DNA of 64,000 bases from Albizia julibrissin (Eukaryota > Streptophyta > Magnoliopsida > Fabales > Fabaceae), in NCBI GenBank assembly GCA_037074505.1, contig CM073487.1, positions 34,137,501 to 34,201,500 of the forward strand, read 5' to 3'. Position numbers and translations under genes: made by a program. The notes under the pieces are model-generated. The model saw only the letters and a program-made list of their open reading frames with translations, was not told the origin of the DNA and searched no databases. Below, piece after piece: positions 36,501 through 45,974 of the stretch (positions within the stretch are counted from its first letter, which is position 1; each line of letters starts with the position of its first letter).

Positions 36501-39500
36501 TAAGCACATGTGATTCAATAGATTCATAACATCTAAATTTGCAAATCAAAGACCCACAGCTTCAAACAATTGTTTGCTATCCAGTGGTAAAACTAGCAGC
36601 TAGCGACTATATTTAAACGAAGAACCGAGACAAGGACATTACTCTTACATGGAGGTAGTGACCTTGGATGATCAACTTACCGTGGCTTGAGGAGCAGGAG
36701 GAGGCAGTGGTTGTGGCAGCTGGAGCAGATGTAATATCCCGAATTTTAAGACTAGAGGCTTAAGATTTAGCTTGGATTAAAGGGAACTACTGGACCCCTG
36801 TTTGATAAATGTCATAGTAAGACATAGTATTATTTCCCAAAATTCTTTTATATCCTTGGATATTAAAAGGAATTATATTGGTAAGCTAAAGAGCTCGGGG
36901 AATAACAAAACGAAGTGATTGGAAGTCACACACAATATAATAAAATGGAACACAAAGTAATTTGCTACTGGTGAAATTTCTGGTATGGCAGTGATGCTTG
37001 TGTGACATGTTTCGAGGGGAAAATGATGTCTAAATATTATGAAACTTTCCAGAATAAAAGTAGACTTATAAAGCTTTAATTTTAAAGGTCATATGAGTCA
37101 TTTAGAGCTGTACACAAAGAGAAATGAATTTTTGAAGTTAGCCCAGTGAAATTAACTATTTTCTGGGGCAGCATCCAAAGATTAAAATTATGGGAATAGT
37201 GAGATTCCAATTGGCTAAAGGTTATATTTTTTCTTAAAACTAGACTCAATAAGGGTCGCATAGACTTTGAAATCACCCCAATTAGAATTTTGTAAAATTA
37301 GATATGAATTTTCAAAATTTAATGAAAATTCTGTCAGTTTTGCAATTAAGTGCGAAAATTAATTATTTGGACCAATAGTGAGCTGACACGTGGCATGCAC
37401 TTAATACCCGATTTAACCATTAATTCATCTGCTTCTTCAGCCATTCCTGCATACTGAACCAGACGAAGAGAGAGAGAATGAAGCAGCCAAAAATGGAGAA
37501 AGAAGAGACAGAAAATTTTGTGCGCCGAAACTCTACCATAACAGCATCCTCTCTCAAAGTACCCTTCAGGAAACTTCTTCTACTCATCGCAAGCTTCATT
37601 TCTATGTTTTTGGATTTTCAATTAGAGGTGTTTGGTGCCATCTCCCTTGCCAGAGTATTGCTAGAATTTTAAACCGTTTGCAGAAATGGGTAGAGGTAAG
37701 GGTAAGCTTCCTTTTTAACCGATCAGTTTGTTGTTTGGATGAGTTTTGGGAAGGTTTGATATTATTCATGGCTGATTTAAAATGGTGTTTTCAATGGCTA
37801 AATCATGTCTAATGAGTGTCTAAATAGCTAATCATTTGATTAGAAGTAGAAAGGAAGTTATTAAGCCAAATAAAATAAGAAACTGACAGAGTTTTTCTGA
37901 GAACCTTGAAATCTTCCCTGTACTATTTCATGTAGGAGGAGTTGGAATTTGATGATTTTAATGCTTCCATTGGCTTTAGGAGACAAAATTGTGTAGGTAT
38001 ACAAGTGTTCATGATTTTTGGATGCTTGTGTATGAATTTGGGAATTTATGAAATAGGGTTGTTCATGTTGTTGATTCTGCCTTGTTTGAACAGTGACGTT
38101 GTTCGAGCTGTTTCATATGGTAAATCTCGTCCAAAAATTATGAAATTTTTCAGGCTTAAATTATACATGTAGATCTTTGATTTGGTGGGTAGTTTGTAAT
38201 TTTTAGACAAGTATGCTAGATATGAATTTTTGAAGTTATGCCCTGTTTCTGGAATGAATCTGGAACAATGCCTGTTTGCCGAATTTCTGAGAAAAGTATG
38301 ACAATAATAGTCATAATAAAGTATTTTTATATAAATCTATACTTAAAGGGATTCAAATAAAGCTTTTAATCAACTCAATTGGAGTTCTATAGAATTAATT
38401 GTGATTTTTTAAAATTTGGTGAAAAATCTATCAGCTTTATGTCTTATGTGAATTTAAGACTTAATGTCATAAATATAATTGGAATGAACTCCAAGGGTGA
38501 TAGTAAGCCTATAGGGCTAATGTGGGCCATTGGGTATTCATTTTTCATGGCTCTAATGATGTTATCACTTACCTAGGGCCATGACATGACAAAGAAGAAG
38601 CAATGGTTGGCGGATCAAGGGACAAGAAGAGAAGGACATAAAGTCTGAGAGGTAGTGAACTTACATTTTCTGTATGTATGTGATATGTATATCTTACATT
38701 GATTATGTGACTACTTTGCTTATTTGTATGGAACATGTATGATTGGTTGAAGCTCTGTTATATTTGTGCAATGGTCATATGTATGTCATAACATCGAGCA
38801 TGTAGCATGTCATTATGTTGGCATGAAATAGTGTAGGCAAGCATGTCATGTATTCATATATATCTGACATGCATAGTGGTAATGTTCGCTACTGAGATTC
38901 TCTGGAATCTCACTCCTCCCAACCAACAATAGTAACAGTTGGAGATGCATGAAGATGCATGGAGGAGATATGAAGTTGAAGTGAAGCTTGAAGCGCAAGG
39001 CGCACTAGTGCAGAAAAGACTTTTTACATGTGACGAAATTGACGACGCACGACAGGTGTAGAAACAGCAGGTGTAAAAAGTCTGTATTTTCTACACGTGT
39101 TCTTAAACACGTGTAGAAAGTCCACTTTCTACACCTGACTTATCAAGTGAGGTGTAGAAAGTGGGACTTTCTACACCTGACGTGAGACGTCAGGTGTAGA
39201 AACTCATTTTTTGAAAAAAAATTATATATTCATTATGCTATAAACTCATTTACATGATAACAAATAACCAAACACCTGACAAATAAAAATAATTACAACA
39301 AAATTAATCTGAAATATCAAATTTATTATAAATTTGAATCCAAAATCTGAAATCAACAATTCTTTAACAATCACTTGAAGCTTTGTATTGCAATAACCCC
39401 TACCTCATACCACAAAATGTTTCTCTGGTCTAACTCCCACATCATCAAGCCTAGCAACCATTTTTTAAGCCTTGCATTTGAGAAATATGGCCGCAGGAAA

Positions 39501-39864
39501 AAAGACAAGCGAATATGAAGGTAGTCTCATGTAAGGTTTTTTTCCAGATCTCATATACTGCAGAAGTCAATATCTTATTTCAAAATGCAGATTCTCATGG
39601 CTTCTAGACTTGCATTATTAAGTTTGCCTACATTGTATCACATTCTGTAGTCCCAAATCTGTAGCAGATTACCTTATATGTCATGGCATAAAATGATAAA
39701 TTTAAATCTAATCAGGCTATTTTATTTGATACCCAGTGACTAGCATATCCATGTCATAAACTCAGAAAATTAGAATGCTAAACATTAAAGAACAATGTTT
39801 CAGAAAGAAGCAGACTTAATTTCTGTATGCCATAATTTGTTATCCAAAGAGAAGAATATTTCAC

Positions 39865-41593
39865 CTCTTCTGGTGCAGTACAAATCATGTAAAAACAATG
39901 GTAGTTTCTCTCAGGATCTGAAACTTGACAGACGCGGGATCGTTCCAGCAAATATGTTCTAATAGCAGCTCCTGAAATTCTCCCCCTATGATCAAACTGT
40001 AGCTCCACAAACTTCCCAAATCGACTGAAATAGCATTATGCTCAAGTCAGAACAAAATTCAAAGCAATCAAAACAAAGAAGAGCATAAGAACTGCAAAGA
40101 TAGGAATAAAGAGGACCTTACTCAGCAGCTGAGTTAATACCTTGAATTATTGTTTCTAACTGTCTTTGCATTTCCAAATGCTTCTAAAACAGGATTGGAC
40201 TGTGAAGTAAATAAAATGAAGGTCCAAATTCAGAATATAAGAGTCAGAATATTTAATTGCCATCCCAACCCCTCTCTGTTTTTCCCCAACTAGTGTAGGT
40301 CCCCGTGTTGTATAGAATATGAGAACTAAGCCACACTGGTTGAAGCTTGTTAGAGTTTTTATATTGTATACATAAATATATAGGGTTCCCCAAATAAGCA
40401 GGGTGAGAAAATTATTTTGTTTGTTACCTCTAGAACTTGCTGCTCCACTGATCGTCCCTCAGATTCCTTTCTCCCACCCATAAAGGCAAGATAATGCATA
40501 AGCATCTTTGTGCTCTCAGTTTTGCCGGCTCCACTTTCACCACTGACCAAAATTGCTTGGCTTGTTTCTTCGTTTAACATCATCCTGCAAATGTATTTTC
40601 TCCTAACTCTCATTTTCAAGGAATTCTGGAAATTAGAGAAGTTGTAGATAACGTAAATACCAAAGGCGATTGAGAAAAAAAGAAAAAGTCGTCCAAATTA
40701 CTCATCATCTCAAAATTGCCAATAACTGAGAAACAAATTTAAACTGACACAAAAAATGTTGACAAGGGAAAAACTTGAAATGAGATTTCAAAAAGAGGAA
40801 AGAAGGCTGAAGTTGGCATTTTCTCGTGGGAATCTTTATCATATAGCATTTTAATTTTTCCAAACTGGTATTTTCACTATTTTCATTTTCTTATGAATTA
40901 TTGATTTAGTTGTACCAACAAGATACCTACTGATACTTGAGCAACCAAGACACAAAAACTCAGAATAGATACCTATATGCAGAATCAGCAATTGCAAAAG
41001 GATGTGGGGTCAATTCACCAATCGCTGCACCTTTATACTTTTCCATCACATCGTGTCCATACAAATGAGGTAATCTTTGAAAAGGGTTCACATCAATCAA
41101 TATATTCCATGTGTATGTCTGGAAACGCCATTAGGGAGTTAAACTTCATTTCCAAAGATGGTCAGTCCAGTGGACAATAAAGAAAGCCAATGGAACAGAA
41201 ACCAATTTCTTGTATAATTGAAGAACAAAGATGAAATATTCTTAGTTCACAGACGGAAAGGATAATAGAACAATAAAGGTAGTATTCCGTGTAGGCGGAA
41301 AAATGAAATGAATAGCATACATGAGGGAAGGAGTTGGGTAGTTCGCTTATCATTCATCAAGGCCCAACTATAGGTTATAGATATTTTGTCGTAACATACA
41401 TGCAAGGAGTTTCTTCCCAGGTCACATCTAACTGGCTACTGTAATATCTCATTTTCATTCGGGGTATTGGGGAGCACAGAAAACAAAGGGTAAGGTTAAT
41501 CAGGTCAATGCTTACATATATTTCATTGTTGTCATATCGAATCTGCAAATTCTGGAGAACCCCTGGCTTATGCAGATATGCCAGCCTTGTCGT
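39865..41593 (-). pseudogene. Captured myosin class XI motor-domain fragment, five exons
   Basis: Plant class XI myosins are actin motors of organelle movement. The minus strand shows five consecutive exons with all introns retained: a, to 41516 (TTRLAYLHKPGVLQNL, RYDNNEIY); b, 41118-40973 (NILIDVNPFQRLPHLYG, YKGAAIGELTPHPFAIAD); c, 40584-40428, with the ATP-binding P-loop GESGAGKTE and GRSVEQQVLE; d, 40199-40141 (NPVLEAFGNAKTVRNNN); e, 40024-39865 (SRFGKFVELQFDHRGRISG, YLLERSRVCQVSDPERNYHCFY). Joining d and e gives the switch I motif NNNSSRFGK. All splice sites are GT-AG and phases agree (146, 157, 59 and 160 nt for b to e) with no stop codon. The fragment covers the start of the motor domain only: no converter, neck IQ motifs or tail. 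Exon a upstream of 41593 is not clearly myosin. Confidence 0.95.
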
Positions 41594-41764
41594 AACATAC
41601 CAGCTTTGCGAATCGACTGCTCGACGGGGCGGCGCAACGGGCACGCCCCTCAGGCCTGTAGGTTACGGCTCAGAAGAACCCACCAGCACCCGCAGGCATG
41701 GTTTCGACAAACATGCCTTGATTCTTGTGTCCGCAGCCGATCGCGACCTTACGGATCAAGGTCC

Positions 41765-41965
41765 AACCGATGGTGAGGGGATCTTGGCGAGGGAGGAGGG
41801 CAGGGGATCGGGAAGGTAAGGGATCTTGGCGAGGGAGGAGGGCAGGGGATCTTGGTGAGGGAGACGACAGGGGGGTCTTGGCGGGGGACGAGGGAAAAAG
41901 ATGAGGTGGGGGATGAGGGCAGAGATCTTGGCGGGGTAAAGGGAGGGTCTTGGCGGGGGAGGAAA
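41765..41965. repeat. G-rich minisatellite in CACTA D
   Basis: Units of about 25-40 bp of the form GGGATCTTGGCGAGGGAGGAGGGCA recur about seven times with variants (GGGGGTCTTGGCGGGGGACGAGGG). Many G3-4 runs lie on the plus strand. GC content stands far above the surroundings. It could form G-quadruplexes. It has no recognised coding content. Confidence 0.8.
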
Positions 41966-41969
41966 AAAA

Positions 41970-42500
41970 TTATTGATTTTCTACACTGGTTTGGTTGCAA
42001 CCGGTGTAGAAAGTGTTTTCTACACCGGTTGATTCCCAACCGGTGTAGAAACTATGAATTTCTACATCGGTTGGCAACTAACCGGTGTTAAAAGAGACTT
42101 TTTACACCGGTTGGGAACCAATCGGTGTAGAAAGTATGATTTTCTACACCGGTTAGGATCCAACCGGTGTAGAAAGTTGCCATTTATTTTTTAAAAAATT
42201 AAAAATTAGATTAAATTCATTAATATTAAAGAAAAAATATTTTAAATTTATTTTCTACACGTGTTGTCTTTTTAACACATGTAGAAAGTATGATTTTCTA
42301 CACCGACTGGGATCCAACCGGTGTAGAAAGTTGCCATTTATTTTTTAAAAAATTAAAAAATTAGATTAAATTCATTAATATTAAAGAAAAAATATTTTAA
42401 ATTTATTTTCTACACGTGTTGTCTTTTTAACACATGTAGAAAGTTTCTTCATTTTTAAATATTTATGAAAATGCCACCGGTCATACTTTCTACACGTGTC
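41970..42500. repeat. Subterminal inverted units of CACTA D with an internal tandem duplication
   Basis: At least eight units TTTCTACACCGGTT...AACCGGTGTAGAAA form short hairpins. A block of about 155 bp (GTATGATTTTCTACACCG through TAACACATGTAGAAAGT) occurs at about 42130-42290 and again at 42285-42442, nearly identical. Confidence 0.85.
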
Positions 42501-42940
42501 CTATTTTGTCAAGTGTAAAAAATAGGTGCAAAATCTATATTTTGTACTAGTGGCGCTAGCTTGTATTTGGTTGTATTTATTAGGTGATTGTATTTATAAG
42601 AAGTGATACTCTGGTTATTGTATTTTATGAGAATGTATGAATGAATGTGTTTAGCAGAGAACGGCTCTAATGAATAGCTCTTAGTTTATTTCATGTAATC
42701 GTTGCACACTCTGATATGTGGTAACTAAGAGCCACTGAGGTAATAGTGACGTAGTGAATCTTGTGGGAATGATTGTGAAGTTTGCTACCCTTTTGAAAAA
42801 CCCTCTCAACCTTAGGTTCAAATCCTGAGTTGAGAGCGAGGATTTATGAACGTTATTGAACCTTGGGTAGATCCTGGTCCCATGAATGATTTTACTACTC
42901 ATTTATACTCATCTTGGGCTATTGAGAATGAGGTATTACA

Positions 42941-43195
42941 GCAGAGGCCGGAGAAGATGGTGAAATATGAAGTTGCGAACGAGCAGAGGCTCAAATTGAG
43001 CTTTCGTGGCAATGGCGAAATGAGTGGGAGGGAAAACAAAATGGAAAGGGAAAATGGGATTTTAGGTTGGAAAATAGAGTAGGAGCATGCGGCGGCGGTG
43101 GCTGGAGCAGAGGCCGGAGAAGATGGTGAAATATGAAGGTGCAAAGGTGTAAAGGCTGAGATGGAGCTTTCGTGGTAATGGCAATAAGCAGGAGG
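42941..43195. repeat. Two-copy repeat, 166 bp spacing, in element B
   Basis: GCAGAGGCCGGAGAAGATGG with GTGAAATATGAAG starts at 42941 and again at 43107, followed in both by a GAGCTTTCGTGG...AATGGC block. Before LTR-A inserted, the first copy was contiguous with 36729. This G-rich zone is probably the leader of element B's TNP2 gene. Confidence 0.75.
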
Positions 43196-43229
43196 GAAAC
43201 AAAATAGAGAGGAATTAGGTTTGAATTAC

Positions 43230-43658
43230 CAGACTTTTAAGACCCGTTATCCAGATAACCGGTCTTAAAAGTATTTTTAAGACCGGTTATATATAACCGG
43301 TCTTAAAAAAAATAAATTTTTGTTTTCATTTTCTCTGTTAATATTTAGACCGGTTTTAAATAATAACTGGTCTAAAACTTTCTATATTTTAGATTGGTTA
43401 TCATTTGCAACCAGTCTAAAAATTTTAAAAATATATTTCTTCTTTAAATAATTTTTATTTCTATTATTTTTAAGACTGGTTATTATATTTCTGTTATTTT
43501 TAAGACTGATTATTTATAAAACTGGTCTAAATAATTTTTTAAGATCGGGTTTTTAAATAACCGGTCTTACAAAATTGCCATAGCGTATTTCTTTTAGACC
43601 TTACCAACGATAACCGGTCTAAATGTGGCGATCTAAATATCCTTTTTTTGTACTAGTG
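43230..43658. repeat. Subterminal repeat zone of CACTA B
   Basis: At least ten copies of AACCGGTCTTA, TAAGACCGGTTA or variants in both directions between 43240 and 43622, followed by the terminal TTTTTTTGTACTAGTG. This array is distinct from those of CACTA elements A, C, D, E and F, as expected when each family has its own transposase-binding sites. Confidence 0.85.
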
Positions 43659-43833
43659 TGGGGCGAGAAATCCAAAGTTGTCGCCATGATTTGGATAATA
43701 GGCTTATGGCGATTGCTTCTTTAGCTGGAAGATAAGAGAGAATAAGAAGATGTAATGAGTCTGGCAAGCCACTGATCTTGTCCCTTACTTCTTCTATTCC
43801 ATACTTTTTGTTTGGGGACATTGATTTTTCCAT
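43659..43833 (-). pseudogene. F-box gene 3, N-terminal fragment truncated by CACTA B
   Basis: From an ATG at 43833 the minus strand reads MEKSMSPNKKYG and the F-box DKISGLPDSLHLLILSYLPA, then SLLSKSWRQLW, like F-box genes 1 and 2. The frame is lost after WISRPT, at the CACTA B terminus (43658). No matching continuation (LRR and FBD) was found on the far side of element B or element A. It was probably removed when part of the transposon region was deleted. Non-functional. Confidence 0.85.
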
Positions 43834-44055
43834 AACCTTTATCTCAGGGTTTTGGCAACTGTTTCTTTGAATGAGCCTAAATGTTGAAACAAAGTTTATA
43901 GGCACTACAAAAGAAGATGAACCTTACGAATATTGATGAAGAAAAAGAAGGGTAAAGAACAAAGAGGGAGAAGAAATAATGGAGAGAAAATAAATGAGAT
44001 TACATAGGAAATGGATCATTTGTACTTGTCTATCAAATGGCGAGCTCAATATGCC
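43834..44055. other. Upstream flank of F-box gene 3
   Basis: Purine-rich and AT-rich flank preceding the F-box fragment. No further feature was recognised. Confidence 0.4.
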
Positions 44056-44063
44056 CTAGTAAG

Positions 44064-44836
44064 TATGGCTGAGTAATGGGTTATATGGTCCGCCCGCCGC
44101 CTGCCCATTTATTTCTTTAGCCCGTGCCTGTCAAAAGCCCACTCATGCCTATGACAAATGGGCTGGGCTAAAACCGTGTGGGGGCTGGAATGGGCAAGGG
44201 CTGCCCGTTGATGAATCTTTTCCAAAAACTGTATTTCTACTTTATTGTTTTGTTGTTACTAATTTCTGAATATAAATTACTAAAAACACTAATAATTATT
44301 AAAGCACCATAATCATCATCATTCCTCATGAGATAATTTATTTAATAATTTAATTAATCCTTAATTAATACTTGATAAAGTCTTTAGAGTAAGAGCAATT
44401 TATGATATTATATATAGAATTATAGCTTATATACAAAAGCTCTATATCATGATCATGATTTTGATTTATGAAACATGATCATAATCTATAATCATTGATT
44501 CACTAGATATATATAATTATATCATTTAACTCACTCAAAAATTTATGCTTTGGAATTATATTATCTCTTATACTTAAATAACTAATGAATATTATATTAT
44601 ATTTATTATAATATATATTATAATTTTTGGAAAAAAATATATTATATATTTATCCTTAAATAAATATTATATATATACATACATAAATAGGCAGGCATGG
44701 ATAGCCCAAGGGTGTGCCCGTGGCCTATCCCATTTAGTGCACACGCCCCCCATTTAAGTCTACCAATTATAGGTCTTAATTGGGTGGGCCAAATTGGGCA
44801 ATTTTTCATTGGGCCATGGCGACATGCTCTGGCCTA
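44064..44836. mobile_element. hAT-like MITE, 8-bp TSD CTAGTAAG
   Basis: The 8-bp direct repeat CTAGTAAG at 44056-44063 and 44837-44844 brackets a 773-bp segment whose ends are imperfect inverted repeats (TATGGCTGAGTA and, reversed, TAGGCCAGAGCA). Subterminal GCCCGTGCC/GGGCTGGGC-type words are common in plant hAT elements. There is no transposase. The centre is AT-rich. Confidence 0.72.
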
Positions 44837-44844
44837 CTAGTAAG

Positions 44845-45845
44845 GAAAAGAGAATGAGAATGGTGATGAGATTAGGGCTACAAAGTACTGCGTTAAAAAA
44901 AATACATATAATTTCTAATTCCAAATACTGAATCACAATTATTTTCACAAATGAAAAGATACGATATTTTTTCATTTAAATTATAAGTTTTGAGTTTTGA
45001 CTATTCAAAAAAAAATTTTCAATTGACATAATTGACTAATCCAGATAATGGAAAGTTTTGAAGAACATAATCAATAAGCTAGATATTCTTGATCGTTCCC
45101 TGACCTTTATTTTATATATGTATATATGTGTGTATATATGTACATATGTGTACGTGTGTGTGTGTGTGTGTGTGTTATATTTTAAAATAGAGGGATTAAA
45201 TTATAAACTGGTTGAAAGTACAGGGGCAAAGTTGTAGTGAGTCAAAGTTTAGGGACTGAATTACAACTATGTCAAAATCATAGGGACTGTGTTGCAGTAG
45301 ATAGAAACATAGAATAATTAATTTTTTTACGTTTGAACAAAATGATATTTTATTATTTTTTAAATGCAAAAAAGCTAGTCTCATACTAATTTATAAGAGT
45401 TGACTCCGTTTTTTTTGGGCACAAAAGTAGTTGAATAGAAAACATGTCTTCAGTCGTTGCCTTATCAAATTTTCTCAAAGCGGGTGTGTTAGTATTCAAT
45501 CAGGGAATTTACTGTTTCAATTTCAAAGCATTAATTAAGAATAATAATGTTAAATTTTAAATATATAATGAGTAAGCAACAATAGAAGTACACAATGATT
45601 ATCATTTACATCTAGTGAAAATGGAGATTGTCATCAAAACTCTTGCATTTTTTCATCATGATGATGATGATGATAAAAACACTATGAAACTAACATTTCT
45701 CAATAGAAGAACAATCAAAGAAATAAGCACTATCTAGAGTCTTGAAGAACCATATGTTCCTCAAATACTATGAAGACATGAAGCTTTGCAAGATAGATAG
45801 AAGGGATGATATCTTCCCAAAAAAAAAAGGAGTGGAGAATTGTAT
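44845..45845. other. AT-rich stretch with a TG microsatellite
   Basis: No gene was recognised. A (TATG)n/(TG)n tract lies at about 45115-45176, and an ATG-ATG-like ATGATG run at 45656-45676. The open stretches in this part are low-complexity. Confidence 0.45.
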
Positions 45846-45974
45846 TATTGTCACACTATGTGAAGTTAATGGTAAAGCCTACAATTCTTTGAGCTTATGG
45901 GAATTAGTGGTAACTATTTGAAGTTACTTTTACTAAAGAAGCCTTGGTAATTGAGATTTTCTCAAGACCCTTAT

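Larger units (their letters stand above)
39003..42552. mobile_element. CACTA element D carrying myosin exons, TSD GCG
   Basis: Ends CACTAGTGCAGAAAAG at 39003 and TTTTGTACTAGTG to 42552; 3-bp TSD GCG at 39000-39002 and 42553-42555. Subterminal arms are full of TTTCTACAC...GTGTAGAAA units (39055-39200 and 41970-42500). No transposase was found. Between the arms lies a piece of a host myosin gene (39865-41600) and a GC-rich block (41620-41960). It is a non-autonomous CACTA that has taken up a gene fragment. TIRs resemble those of element B (CACTAGTACAAAAAAA), which may have mobilised it. Confidence 0.93.
36730..42940 (+). mobile_element. Solo LTR (LTR-A), TSD GCAGA, interrupted by CACTA D
   Basis: Starts TGTAATATCC at 36730 and ends GAGGTATTACA at 42940, flanked by GCAGA at 36725-36729 and 42941-42945. 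The LTR is about 2.66 kb once the nested CACTA (39003-42552) and its TSD copy are set aside. It matches LTR-A at 20226 (AGGCTTAAG, CTTGGATTAA start; hairpin at 38893-38912). It is inserted in the leader region of element B's TNP2 gene. Confidence 0.92.
28301..43658 (-). mobile_element. CACTA (En/Spm) element B, left end missing, multiply invaded
   Basis: The right end reads TTTTTTTGTACTAGTG, ending at 43658, i.e. CACTAGTACAAAAAAA on the minus strand. The subterminal zone 43230-43658 has many AACCGGTCTTA/TAAGACCGGTT units. Minus-strand genes: TNP2 (32808-35937) and the Ulp1-like ORF (28380-32690). The left terminus is missing: the Ulp1-like ORF loses its end near 28310 where element A starts. 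The element is invaded by CACTA F (28576-30177) and solo LTR-A (36730-42940). On the right it is inserted in exon 1 of F-box gene 3. Confidence 0.8.

Noticed and set aside
40977..41180. Plus-strand open stretch of 67 codons
   Set aside because: Antisense of myosin exon b.
41386..41600. TTGTCGTAACATAC seen at both 41386 and 41584 next to myosin exon a
   Set aside because: A possible small duplication, but too short to interpret; it does not change the exon call.
41508..41819. Plus-strand open stretches of 103 and 68 codons
   Set aside because: Partly antisense of myosin exon a and partly GC-rich minisatellite; no domain.
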